DNA of 64,000 nucleotides, taken from contig JAMPHX010000001.1 in NCBI GenBank assembly GCA_023663205.1, forward strand, positions 1 to 64,000, read 5' to 3'. The notes beneath the pieces are model-generated. The model did not search any database and had not been told where the DNA came from. It worked only from the letters and a program-made list of their open reading frames with translations. The stretch comes from Corallococcus sp. GTDB lineage: Bacteria > Bacillota > Clostridia > Christensenellales > CAG-314. The position numbers and the translations under genes were made by a program. Positions 51,251-59,372 of this stretch are shown one piece after another; within the stretch, counting starts at the first letter, position 1, and each line of letters opens with the position of its first letter.

Positions 51251-52687
51251 TTATTTAAGTTGGTCGGCGTTGCGTTCTATGCGTTCTACTTTTATCAAGT
51301 TGGTGCCGACGTTTTTGCCGAGAGGCACGCCTGCGGTAATTACTATATTGTCGCCGTTTTGTGCAACGCCCAGTTTTACAACGGTATCTTCGGCGTGTAG
51401 GAACATCACGTCCGTGTTGTAAAATACGCAGCAGTGCTGGGGTATTACGCCCCAACTTGTTGCAAGTTGGTGGTACACGCGTTTGTTGCTTGTAAGCGCA
51501 AGTATGGGGGAAATGGGGCGGAAACGCGAAATCATCCGCGCAGAAACTCCGCTTGCCGTGTAAACAACAATTGCTTTGGCGTTTATGTCAAAAGAGGTGT
51601 TTACCGTTGCGTGCGAAATTGCGTCGTTGTTATCCAACAGTTGTACTTTGCTTGCACGGTAGCCGTCGGCATAATCTATGTTGTTTTCCGCTTCGTTGGC
51701 GATTTTTGCCATGGTGGCAATGGTGTTGGGAGGGTTTATTCCCACTGCGCTTTCCGCCGAAAGCATTACGCAACTGGAACCGTCGTAAACGGCGTTTGCA
51801 ACGTCGACTATTTCCGCGCGCGTCGGGCGCAGTTTTGTAATCATCGATTCTAACATTTCCGTTGCGGTAATTACAAACTTACCTTTCATTCTGCTGCGGG
51901 TAATAAGCAGTTTTTGCAATGCCGGCAGTCGTTCGTAGGGTACTTCTACTCCCAAGTCACCGCGTGCAACCATTATTCCGTCGGATTTTTCTATTATAGC
52001 GTCAATGTTGTTTATACCCTGCTGACTTTCTATCTTGGCAACAAGTACCATGTCTTTGGAGCCTTTTTCGGCAAGGTAGTCGCGTATTTCCTGCATACAG
52101 TCGCCGTCCTGCACAAAACTTGCCGCAACTATTTCGGCATTTATCGATACGGCAAAGTCCAAGTCTTTTTTGTCTGCGTCGGAGAGGAAGGGTATATTAA
52201 GTTTTCTTCCGGGGACAAACAATCCCTTGCGGTTGGAGAGTGTGCCGCTGTTTTGCGAAACTGCGTATATATCGCCGTCTTTGATATCCGTAATAACAAA
52301 TACAAGCAATCCGTCGTTGAGTAGCAGGGTATCGCCCTTTTTGACGTCTTTGTACAGTTGCTTGTAGGTGACGGAAACTTTTGTTTGGTCGCCCACAATA
52401 TCTTTGTTTGTAAATACAAAGGGCATATTTTCGGTTACTTCTATTTTGCCGTCCGCAAATGTGCCGATACGCACTTCCGGTCCCTTCAAGTCTACCATGA
52501 TGGGCAGCGGAATTTCGAGGTCGTCCCTTACGCGCTTTACGTTGTTGACGCGTTCCAGATGTTCTTCGTACAGTCCGTGGCTCATATTTATGCGTGCCAC
52601 GTTCATTCCCGCTTCCGCCATTTTCTTTATTTGCTCGTAAGTGGTGCTGGCAGGTCCGAGCGTGCAAACTATTTTTGTTTTTCTCAC
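51251..52687 (-). CDS. pyk: Pyruvate kinase
   Basis: Converts phosphoenolpyruvate and ADP to pyruvate and ATP; cytoplasmic. It starts at GTG 52687 behind GGAGG; the nearby ATG is out of frame. The product starts RKTKIVCTLGPAS, and MVDLKGPEVR (about 64), the Lys-containing VLVAKIESQQGI (about 214-225) and MVARGDLGVE (about 237) and ITATEMLESM (about 270) are the active-site and metal-binding blocks. 478 residues is typical of the form without the extra PEP-utiliser domain. A TATAAT lies at about 52763-52768 on the minus strand. It meets murC at a shared terminator. Confidence 0.97.
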   Translation of the reverse strand: MRKTKIVCTLGPASTTYEQIKKMAEAGMNVARINMSHGLYEEHLERVNNVKRVRDDLEIPLPIMVDLKGPEVRIGTFADGKIEVTENMPFVFTNKDIVGDQTKVSVTYKQLYKDVKKGDTLLLNDGLLVFVITDIKDGDIYAVSQNSGTLSNRKGLFVPGRKLNIPFLSDADKKDLDFAVSINAEIVAASFVQDGDCMQEIRDYLAEKGSKDMVLVAKIESQQGINNIDAIIEKSDGIMVARGDLGVEVPYERLPALQKLLITRSRMKGKFVITATEMLESMITKLRPTRAEIVDVANAVYDGSSCVMLSAESAVGINPPNTIATMAKIANEAENNIDYADGYRASKVQLLDNNDAISHATVNTSFDINAKAIVVYTASGVSARMISRFRPISPILALTSNKRVYHQLATSWGVIPQHCCVFYNTDVMFLHAEDTVVKLGVAQNGDNIVITAGVPLGKNVGTNLIKVERIERNADQLK

Positions 52688-52774
52688 GGCATTTTCCTCC
52701 TTGAATATCGGTTTTTACCCGATAGAGCAACAATAATTTGTCCAAATAACAACATATTACTCATTATAATGTAA

Positions 52775-53278
52775 TATACACCAAAACCGCGCTTTTGTAA
52801 AATATTTGTAAAGCGTTTTTGCGTTCGGTATGAAAAAAATATTTCAGGCGGTTTGAACCTGCGCCTAAGTTGCGGACAAGGTTTCCCGTACATTATATGC
52901 GGCAGATTGATTTTGCTTACAATTGTCCGACAAGGCAGTATACTATACTTAATCAAAGTCTGTGCTGTATTGCAACAAACCGTATTGCAGTAAATGTCGG
53001 TGTTGCTTCCGTCAAACGGCACGCGCCGCGCTTTGTACTGCGGCAAAGCAGTGTTGCAAAGGGCGCAAACGTCAAATATTTAGCGGGTAGTTGTGCGCGG
53101 CTGCATTTGCAGCAAAACTCAATTTTGCCATTGATAGTGATTTTTTCATTTGTTTTTCTACTTTGAGTAAGGTTGCCGCCCGTTATAAATAAAAATTGTA
53201 TAGAACCCTCTTGTTTTAGGTTCAATACTGTAATACAATACGTCAGCATACGTTTTGTTATATTGCGTTTTGTTAGTG
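52775..53278. other. Gene-free stretch between pyk and psuG
   Basis: About 500 bp without a credible gene. The frame at 52870-53166 has no ribosome site and an unlikely composition. No recognisable repeat. Confidence 0.4.
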
Positions 53279-53307
53279 TTGACTTGCGGCGTATTTTACT
53301 GTATAAT
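53279..53307 (+). promoter_or_regulatory. psuG promoter
   Basis: TTGACT (53279-53284), exactly 17 bases, TATAAT (53302-53307). The leader of about 60 bases has AAGGGAGA near 53359. Confidence 0.85.
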
Positions 53308-53374
53308 AAATCATCACGGTCAGGTTGCGTATGAGGTCGCGTAACAGTATGGAATAATAAGGGAGATAGTAGTT

Positions 53375-54289
53375 ATGAATCAATATTTATCGGTATCGCC
53401 TCGCGTACAAAAGGCGCTCAAAGAAAACAAGCCCGTAGTTGCTCTTGAATCTACGATAATTTCTCACGGTATGCCGTATCCGCAAAATGTGGAAACCGCG
53501 CTGAATGTCGAAAAAATAATAGAAGATTGCGGTGCGGTTCCCGCTACTATCGCAATAATAAACGGCAAACTTACCGTAGGTTGCACAAAGGAACAGATAG
53601 ACCTTTTGGGCAAAAAGGGTCTTGACGTCATCAAAACTTCGCGCCGCGACATACCGTTTGTCATTGCAAAAGGCGAGGACGGAGCAACAACCGTTGCCGC
53701 AACAATGTTTATTGCATCGCTTGCCGGCATAAAAGTGTTTGCTACGGGCGGCATAGGCGGCGTGCACCGCGGTGCGGAAACAACAATGGATATTTCCGCC
53801 GACCTCGAAGAATTGCAGCAAACGTCGGTAATGGTGGTGTGCGCGGGAGCAAAATCCATATTGGATTTGGGACTTACGTTGGAGTGTTTGGAAACGCGCG
53901 GAGTTGCCGTTGTCGGTTACCGTACGGAGGAGTTGCCTGCATTTTACACGCAGAAAAGCGGTTTCAAAGTGGATTACCGTTTGGATACGCCCGCGGAAAT
54001 CGCGCTTGCTTTCTACTGTCAGCAGCACTCGGGACTCAAAGGCGGAATGCTTGTTACCAACCCAATACCCGACGAATATGCAATGGACAGCGATTACATC
54101 AATACCAACATCGACGCAGCCGTCAAGGAAGCGGAAAGTCTTGGAATACACGGCAAAGAGTCCACGCCGTTTTTGCTGGATAAGATACAGCGTTTGACGT
54201 CGGGCAAGAGCCTTGCGGCAAATATTCAACTTGTGTACAACAACGCGCGTTTGGCAAGCGAGATTGCCAAAGAACTTGCAAAACTGTAA
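53375..54289 (+). CDS. psuG: Pseudouridine-5'-phosphate glycosidase
   Basis: Splits pseudouridine 5'-phosphate into uracil and ribose 5-phosphate (in vivo direction), so it salvages modified RNA bases; cytoplasmic. ATG 53375. The 304 residues match the family: ALESTIISHGMPYPQN (about 23-38), the Lys-containing TSRRDIP loop, GATTVAATM and FATGGIGGVHRG (about 126-137), with VTNPIP near 226. The usual partner kinase psuK is not adjacent; a small membrane protein gene follows 18 bases later and may be cotranscribed. Confidence 0.97.
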   Translation: MNQYLSVSPRVQKALKENKPVVALESTIISHGMPYPQNVETALNVEKIIEDCGAVPATIAIINGKLTVGCTKEQIDLLGKKGLDVIKTSRRDIPFVIAKGEDGATTVAATMFIASLAGIKVFATGGIGGVHRGAETTMDISADLEELQQTSVMVVCAGAKSILDLGLTLECLETRGVAVVGYRTEELPAFYTQKSGFKVDYRLDTPAEIALAFYCQQHSGLKGGMLVTNPIPDEYAMDSDYINTNIDAAVKEAESLGIHGKESTPFLLDKIQRLTSGKSLAANIQLVYNNARLASEIAKELAKL

Positions 54290-54307
54290 TTTGACGGTTT
54301 GACTTAG

Positions 54308-54751
54308 ATGGATTGGTTCAACTACATAGGACTTGCAATAATAGTTGTAATAATGGTTCCCAATATCGTATATGCTGTCAAATGCAAAGAGGGGTTTTCA
54401 AGCGTCTACAAAAACAAAGCGGCGGAAGTATTTGAACAAATAGGCAGATACGGCTGTTTTGTACTGATGATTTTCAATATTCCGTACACATACTTGGGTT
54501 TTTGGTTTGACGGGGCGTTGTATGTTTATATAACCGTCAATGCGTGTTTGTGCGCCGCATACGTAATAATTTGGGCGGTGTTTCGGAACAAGACGCATTT
54601 GGCAAGGGCGGTAACGCTTTCGGTTTTGCCGTCATTAGTATTTTTGTTTAGCGCAATAGTGCTTGCAAATATTCCCCTTGCGGTATTTGCCGCCGTATTC
54701 GCGCCTTGCCACATTTTGATTAGTTGCAAAAACGCGCAGAGAGAAATTTGA
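54308..54751 (+). CDS. Hypothetical membrane protein, four TM segments (147 aa)
   Basis: ATG 54308 is 18 bases after psuG, with no clear ribosome site, so it probably depends on psuG translation. TM segments lie near 5-24, 46-67, 71-91 and 103-136 (the last may be two). The C-terminus is basic (CKNAQREI). The gene ends inside a terminator. Family not recognised; a role in nucleoside transport would be a guess from context. Confidence 0.75.
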   Translation: MDWFNYIGLAIIVVIMVPNIVYAVKCKEGFSSVYKNKAAEVFEQIGRYGCFVLMIFNIPYTYLGFWFDGALYVYITVNACLCAAYVIIWAVFRNKTHLARAVTLSVLPSLVFLFSAIVLANIPLAVFAAVFAPCHILISCKNAQREI

Positions 54752-54770
54752 CTCTCTGCGCGTTTTGTAT
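54729..54770. terminator. Terminator after psuG operon
   Basis: AAAACGCGCAGAGAG (about 54729-54743) pairs with CTCTCTGCGCGTTTT (54752-54766); the loop contains the stop codon of the membrane protein gene. T residues follow. Confidence 0.88.
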
Positions 54771-54829
54771 TTGTTTATTTAAGCGTCTTTTGCAAATAAC
54801 AGTTGCAAACTTGCCGAGTTTAGGCAAAA

Positions 54830-55852
54830 TCAATCGACGACTATTATTTTGCTGCGAATTTCCAAATCTTCGACATTGATTTTTTCCAATTCTTCGTTAA
54901 GCGTTTCAAACGGTATTTTAGAGCCAATCATACCGTCTACGTTTACCTTGCCTGTCACAAGCAGGTTTATTGCGCTGGAAAAGTTTCCGCAGCCGGTGTA
55001 CACTCCGAAAATCGACAGATGCTTGTTGGCAATCTGCGATACCGAAAGTTTGCTTTCCTTGTTGCCGTAGCCGGAAATACAAATATTGGCATTGAATGCC
55101 GCAATGTTGTAGATATCGCGTACGTTAAAACTGCTGTTTGTAAAGTATACGATTTCCTTGCACATTCTTCCGCCGGTAATGATTTGAATCTTCTTTTCCA
55201 CATCGTATTCCGATTCGGTATTGAATGTGTAGAATATTCCTTGGCTCTTTGCCAAATCGAGTAGTTCTTGATTGTCGCTTATCAGTATGGGCAATGCTTG
55301 ATAGTATGCAAGCAGTTGCGCTACGATTATGCCTACTTTTGTGGATGCAAATATCGCAATGTGTCTGCCCGCTTCCACGTCAAGCGAATCCACAATATTG
55401 AGTCCCAGCGCCACATAAGAAGTAAACAGCGCGCGTTCGTTGGATAACGCGTCGGGCAGTTTGTGCAGTATTGCCGCAGGTAAATCGATGAAATTTTGCA
55501 TAAATCCGTTGGAATTTTCGCCCAATTCCTTCATATTTTCGCAGCGCTCGTAATTGCCGTCCTCGCAGAACGCGCAATTGTTGCAGGGTATGTAGGGTTC
55601 AATTACGACGCGGTCCATCTTGGTGAGCATTACTTTGTCGCCTTGACGCACTTCGGAAACCACGCCGACGGCATTTCTTCCCGGCACAAACGGGTATTTT
55701 TTCTTGTCGGTGCCGTCGTAGACGTTGTAATCGGACATCGAAAACAATACTTGTTCGATTTTTACCTTGACGTTGTTTTCTTCCGTAAGCACGGTTGGGT
55801 CGTCGTTGATTTTAAACAGTTGTTTGGGACTCGCAAGAGACCATGATTTCAT
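54830..55852 (-). CDS. MDR-family (zinc-type alcohol dehydrogenase-like) protein lacking the catalytic zinc ligands (340 aa)
   Basis: A GroES-like domain (about 1-140) plus a Rossmann domain (about 145-290). The start is ATG 55852, 8 bases after GGGGAGA; the longer frame has no ribosome site. The structural zinc loop is intact: C90, C93, C96 and C104 with the canonical 2-2-7 spacing. But the position of the catalytic Cys (CGSD in relatives) is S38-M-S-D, and the GHE motif is G-R59-N60. So both the His and the adjacent Glu are lost too. The Rossmann glycine loop (FASTKVGIIVAQ) is also altered. It may be a zinc-independent reductase of this superfamily or a non-catalytic protein. No neighbour indicates the substrate. 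Confidence 0.8.
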   Translation of the reverse strand: MKSWSLASPKQLFKINDDPTVLTEENNVKVKIEQVLFSMSDYNVYDGTDKKKYPFVPGRNAVGVVSEVRQGDKVMLTKMDRVVIEPYIPCNNCAFCEDGNYERCENMKELGENSNGFMQNFIDLPAAILHKLPDALSNERALFTSYVALGLNIVDSLDVEAGRHIAIFASTKVGIIVAQLLAYYQALPILISDNQELLDLAKSQGIFYTFNTESEYDVEKKIQIITGGRMCKEIVYFTNSSFNVRDIYNIAAFNANICISGYGNKESKLSVSQIANKHLSIFGVYTGCGNFSSAINLLVTGKVNVDGMIGSKIPFETLNEELEKINVEDLEIRSKIIVVD

Positions 55853-56159
55853 ATAGTATTTTCTCCCCGTCAGCCGATTGTGCGGCTGCGTATGTAAATG
55901 CAAATTCTACTTTGAATATTTACGTACCTATTATATCAAATATTTTTAGAAAAATCTACCTTTTCCGTGTCGACTAAAAGTAGAGAGACTTTGACACCGC
56001 CAAATTTGCCCAAACCTATTGACATTTTTTCTGCATTTGTTATACTTCAATTTGACGGTTCTGCGGGAGGAAAATAGGGCATATTTTTACTCCTGTTTGA
56101 AGTGAAGCAGGGCGGAACAATGCGCAAATTTTCTTGAACGACGGCAAATCGGAGGCAAT
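55853..56159. other. Divergent intergenic region between MDR and MBL genes
   Basis: 307 bp, AT-rich near 55915-55960. A TTGACA at about 56020 faces the MBL gene, with a TATACT at 56040 giving a spacer near 14-15 bases, so a poor match. GGAGG precedes the MBL start. Confidence 0.35.
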
Positions 56160-56807
56160 ATGAAAATACAGTATCTCGGACATTCGGCTTTCAGACTCAT
56201 AAGCGAAATGGGTACCTCTGTGGTATGCGACCCTTATTCGCCGCAACTTGTGGGGTACGGTATGCCGCGTGTTTCCGCCGACGTCGTTACGGTTAGCCAC
56301 AGACACTCCGACCACGATTACGAGGAGGGTGTGGGCGGCGACCCGTCGGTAATAGACGTCCCCGTCGCACTGGCTGCCGATGACGTGGCAATAGAAGCAA
56401 TCGAGTGTTTTCACGACGACTGCCAAGGCGCAAAACGCGGCAAAAATATTGTTTTTGTATTCAGTATAGACGGCATACGCGTAGCGCACCTCGGCGATAT
56501 AGGCGAAAAGAATGTGGAAGTTGCGGCAAAACTTATCGGCTGCGACGTTTTGCTTGTGCCGGTAGGCGGCAACTATACAATAGACTGTAACACCGCAAAG
56601 TGGTATGTCGGCATAGCAAAACCGTCCATCGTAATTCCGATGCATTACGCGCAGGGCGGAACGATAGATATCGACGGCGCGGAAAAGTTTACGGAGTTGT
56701 TTGACAAATCGCAAACCGAATACGTCGGAGATACGCTTGTAATAGACGATATCCCCGAAAACTACTTCAAAGTAAAGGTTATGACGCGCTTATCTGCGGA
56801 TTTTTGA
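56160..56807 (+). CDS. MBL-fold metal-dependent hydrolase (UPF0173-like, 215 aa)
   Basis: ATG 56160 follows GGAGG. It begins MKIQYLGHSAFRL and has the metallo-beta-lactamase signature HRHSDHD (47-53), with DIGE and HYA further on as later ligands. Size and lack of extra domains fit the UPF0173/YtkL group, near L-ascorbate-6-phosphate lactonase. The active site needs two metals. The C-terminal about 25 residues (NYFKVKVMTRL) are not typical. No neighbour reveals its substrate. Cytoplasmic. Confidence 0.85.
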   Translation: MKIQYLGHSAFRLISEMGTSVVCDPYSPQLVGYGMPRVSADVVTVSHRHSDHDYEEGVGGDPSVIDVPVALAADDVAIEAIECFHDDCQGAKRGKNIVFVFSIDGIRVAHLGDIGEKNVEVAAKLIGCDVLLVPVGGNYTIDCNTAKWYVGIAKPSIVIPMHYAQGGTIDIDGAEKFTELFDKSQTEYVGDTLVIDDIPENYFKVKVMTRLSADF

Positions 56808-57169
56808 CGGTATTACGTAAATTTCGGCGGGCGTAAACTGGAACTTTTATTCGCAGACAATCAACGTAAAAGCAATAAGTATCGTAAGCGGCAAATTTTT
56901 ACATAAACTCAAATGTGCTCGATTGCGACAGAATAGCAAAAATATCTTCCGCAGTATTGCGAGTTCGGGTTAACAAAGCGTTACGGCGCGGACGCAGTTA
57001 AAACCTTACGGGTTTAAATCCGTAGTGCCTAACAGAACGCAAAGTTGTTTGACGGAAAAATACGTCCATCCGTAATTTTGTCGGTAAAACATTTCAAAAC
57101 GCTTTTCAAATTTTATTTTTGTGATATACTGTATGTGTCCGCAGATAATGCGGATTTACGGAGGTTATT
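56808..57169. other. Gene-free stretch ahead of ferritin
   Basis: No gene seen. A -10 box TATACT (57124-57129) with TTTTCA about 17 bases upstream probably starts the ferritin mRNA. A short ACGGGTTTAAATCCGT palindrome lies near 57008-57023. Confidence 0.45.
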
Positions 57170-57679
57170 ATGGACAAAAAAGTATTCAAATTGATGAACG
57201 AACAAATCAACAAAGAGTTGTATTCCGCCTATTTGTATTTGGATTTTTCCAATTACTATTCCGAGCAGGGCTTGGACGGATTTGCCAATTGGTATATGGT
57301 TCAAGCGCAAGAGGAACGCGACCATGCAATGCTGTTTGTAAAATATCTTCAAAACAACGGCGAAAAGGTAACTTACGAAGCAATTGCCAAACCCGATAAA
57401 GTTTTGGATTCGCTCAAAGCGCCGCTTGTCGCCGGACTCGAACACGAAAAGTACGTTACAAGCCTTATACATACCATTTACGACGCGGCGTTCGGAGCAA
57501 AAGATTTCCGCGCAATGCAGTTTTTGGATTGGTTTGTAAAGGAACAGGGCGAAGAAGAAACCAACGCCGAAGATATGATAAAGAAGTTTGACTTGTTCGG
57601 CGGAGATTCCAAGGGACTGTATATGCTCGACAACGAACTTAAAGCGCGCGTATATACCGCGCCGTCGCTTGTTCTGTAA
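57170..57679 (+). CDS. ftnA: Ferritin
   Basis: Stores iron by oxidising Fe2+ inside a 24-subunit shell; cytoplasmic. ATG 57170 follows GGAGG. The 169 residues form the four-helix bundle, and ferroxidase ligands are visible: E17 (NKELYSAY), E50 and H53 (QEERDHA), and E94 plus E127/E130-type Glu in the later helices. No heme Met motif, so it is FtnA-type and not a bacterioferritin. The gene stands alone. No Fur box was identified by eye. Confidence 0.95.
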   Translation: MDKKVFKLMNEQINKELYSAYLYLDFSNYYSEQGLDGFANWYMVQAQEERDHAMLFVKYLQNNGEKVTYEAIAKPDKVLDSLKAPLVAGLEHEKYVTSLIHTIYDAAFGAKDFRAMQFLDWFVKEQGEEETNAEDMIKKFDLFGGDSKGLYMLDNELKARVYTAPSLVL

Positions 57680-57793
57680 TTTTGCTGCATATAATTTGCG
57701 TTGCAAACTGTAAATAAATTTTGCAGATAGCGGTTGTCTTATTGCAGTACGGCATTGCGTTTTGTATGTGAGGCTCAATAAAATATAATTACG

Positions 57794-57831
57794 ATTGCTG
57801 CCGTATTTTATTAGACACGGCAGCAATTTTA
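57794..57831 (+). terminator. Ferritin terminator
   Basis: ATTGCTGCCGT (57794-57804) pairs perfectly with ACGGCAGCAAT (57817-57827), followed by TTTT. Confidence 0.88.
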
Positions 57832-58083
57832 TCGGGTATTGACAAACACATTTTATTTGTGAACATCGGGTTTTGAGTCAAGATTGTTAAGTTCCGCGTC
57901 TTTCGGCGCGACGGTTTCGGTACAGTCATTGGCTTATTTTTTACGATTAGGCAGACTGGGTAAGGAACAATGTTTCTTTTGTTACATAGATAAAGTCTTT
58001 GCAAAGTTTAATGTATAACGACATTGTGCCGAGAACAGACGGCGAAGCAATCCGAAGAAATGCAATTTGGGCATATTATAAAT
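57832..58083. other. Gene-free stretch with a MITE fragment
   Basis: No gene seen. GGCGAAGCAATCC-AGAAAT (58040-58059) matches the inside of the element at 13664-13792, so it is a remnant of that family. Confidence 0.4.
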
Positions 58084-58159
58084 AGTATAATTTACAACAA
58101 ATAGTATGTTACGTAATAAACAGTATGGCGTACAGCAAGTAGTGTGGTGCACAACCAAA
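58084..58159 (+). repeat. Four 19-bp degenerate tandem repeats
   Basis: Units start at 58084, 58103, 58122 and 58141, all exactly 19 bp. Each begins AGTATG or AGTGTG (first unit AGTATA), has TTAC/TAC/CAC in the middle and ends in AA-rich sequence. A possible fifth, weaker unit precedes at 58065. The array runs into the arm of the terminator hairpin at 58154. Confidence 0.65.
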
Positions 58160-58192
58160 ACCGCAACCGATGTTTTCGGTTGCGGTTTTGGT
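58154..58192. terminator. 17-bp stem hairpin at the end of the EFR1 gene
   Basis: ACCAAAACCGCAACCGA (58154-58170) pairs perfectly with TCGGTTGCGGTTTTGGT (58176-58192), 5-base loop. It directly follows the minus-strand stop at 58194. The stem's own T-rich arm may serve as the terminator tract. Confidence 0.75.
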
Positions 58193-58193
58193 A

Positions 58194-58946
58194 TTATTCA
58201 AAGTTTTTGCCTATTTCGTTATCGTCGACATTAGGGTTTACGTACCGCTTTTTGTTGTCTTTGCCTTGGTAAATAATAGCCTTTTGAGGACAGCGGTGGA
58301 AGCACCCTATACAGGCAATGCAGTTGCCGCCGAATGTTATCTGTCCGTTTTCAAGACGAATATTGTGCGCAGGACAAATTTTAATGCATTTGCCGCACCG
58401 TACGCATTTGTCCGTAACGGAAAATCTTTCGCCGATAAGATGCCAATTTTCCTTATTTTTAAGATAAGTTTGTTCCTTGGTGCGCTTCTTGTTAGGTAAA
58501 CGGCATTTGCCGCTCTCGATTTCGTTTATTACGGCGTCTATGCGTTTATTTGCGGAATTCAATATACTGCGCAAGTAAAATTTCGGCGGCGACATAACAA
58601 GCGTAAAGTTTTCGGGCATTTTCAGAGTGTATACGCTTTTGACGGTAAGTCGGCTGTTTTTTGCATATTGGCACAGCAGTCTGTCGGCGCCGCCGACCAT
58701 TCCGCCGTAGTTTTGAATTGCAATTATCTCCAATCCGTCTTTCAATTGGTCAAACAATTTCAAAATGGGCACAGGCATACCGAATGAGTATATAGGCGTA
58801 ACAATAATTACGCCGTCAAATTCGCTTCCGTCCGCCGTGTATGACGGAGCGTACAAAACTTTTCCGCCCAGTTTTTGTTGGATTCTTTTGGCTATGTACA
58901 AACTGTTGCCCGTCGAACTGAAATACAGTATTCCCAAGTTGTTCAT
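58194..58946 (-). CDS. EFR1-family flavodoxin/ferredoxin protein (250 aa)
   Basis: An N-terminal flavodoxin-like domain (about 1-150) with the FMN phosphate loop SSTGNS (8-13) and TPIYSFG, followed by a two-[4Fe-4S] ferredoxin module: CVRCGKCIKICP and CIACIGCFHRCP. ATG 58946 follows AGGAAAA; the upstream extension is a leader. Such proteins are common in Clostridia and carry electrons between flavin and iron-sulfur partners in the cytoplasm. The partner enzyme is not adjacent. Confidence 0.92.
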   Translation of the reverse strand: MNNLGILYFSSTGNSLYIAKRIQQKLGGKVLYAPSYTADGSEFDGVIIVTPIYSFGMPVPILKLFDQLKDGLEIIAIQNYGGMVGGADRLLCQYAKNSRLTVKSVYTLKMPENFTLVMSPPKFYLRSILNSANKRIDAVINEIESGKCRLPNKKRTKEQTYLKNKENWHLIGERFSVTDKCVRCGKCIKICPAHNIRLENGQITFGGNCIACIGCFHRCPQKAIIYQGKDNKKRYVNPNVDDNEIGKNFE

Positions 58947-59372
58947 AATTTTTCCTGCCCGTGTCGTTTGTTTTTGTGCAAATACCGCCGGCAGACACCC
59001 TGCGCCGTATTTGCACACTGCATATTTTATTTCACATAGTGTGCCGTATTTGTAATCTATATATATTATACCACATCTTTACTCGATAGCAACAAATATA
59101 TTACCCGATTTTGTCGTTTGCGGTTTCATTGGATTATACCGCATATTCGCTCGGTTGCAGCAAGTATATCCGTCTACGCAGATTGTTTACTCTGCGCTTT
59201 TTATTGAATTCCAAAACATTGTCGGTGCGGCTATATTATCCGTAAAGTGAATAAAAATATCCCTCGGTGGTATGTATTTGTCAAAACACGAATGTTACAA
59301 TATAAATGTTCGCACTTATATATTTTACTTTTGTAAAGCGCAAATTGAAAAATAAAATCAATGGAGGAAAAG
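58947..59372. other. Divergent region between EFR1 and the pectin lipoprotein operon
   Basis: About 425 bp without a gene. A minus-strand box TATAAT-like (TATATATTATACC region, 59050-59072) probably starts the EFR1 mRNA. Several TATA-rich segments (59290-59330) lie ahead of the lipoprotein gene. Confidence 0.4.

Noticed and set aside
57000..57030. Sequence resembling a tRNA T arm (GGGTTTAAATCC)
   Set aside because: No matching acceptor, D or anticodon arms at the right distances; it is a simple palindrome.
58084..58159. CRISPR-like array
   Set aside because: Units of 19 bp are contiguous with no spacers, diverged, and there are no cas genes.
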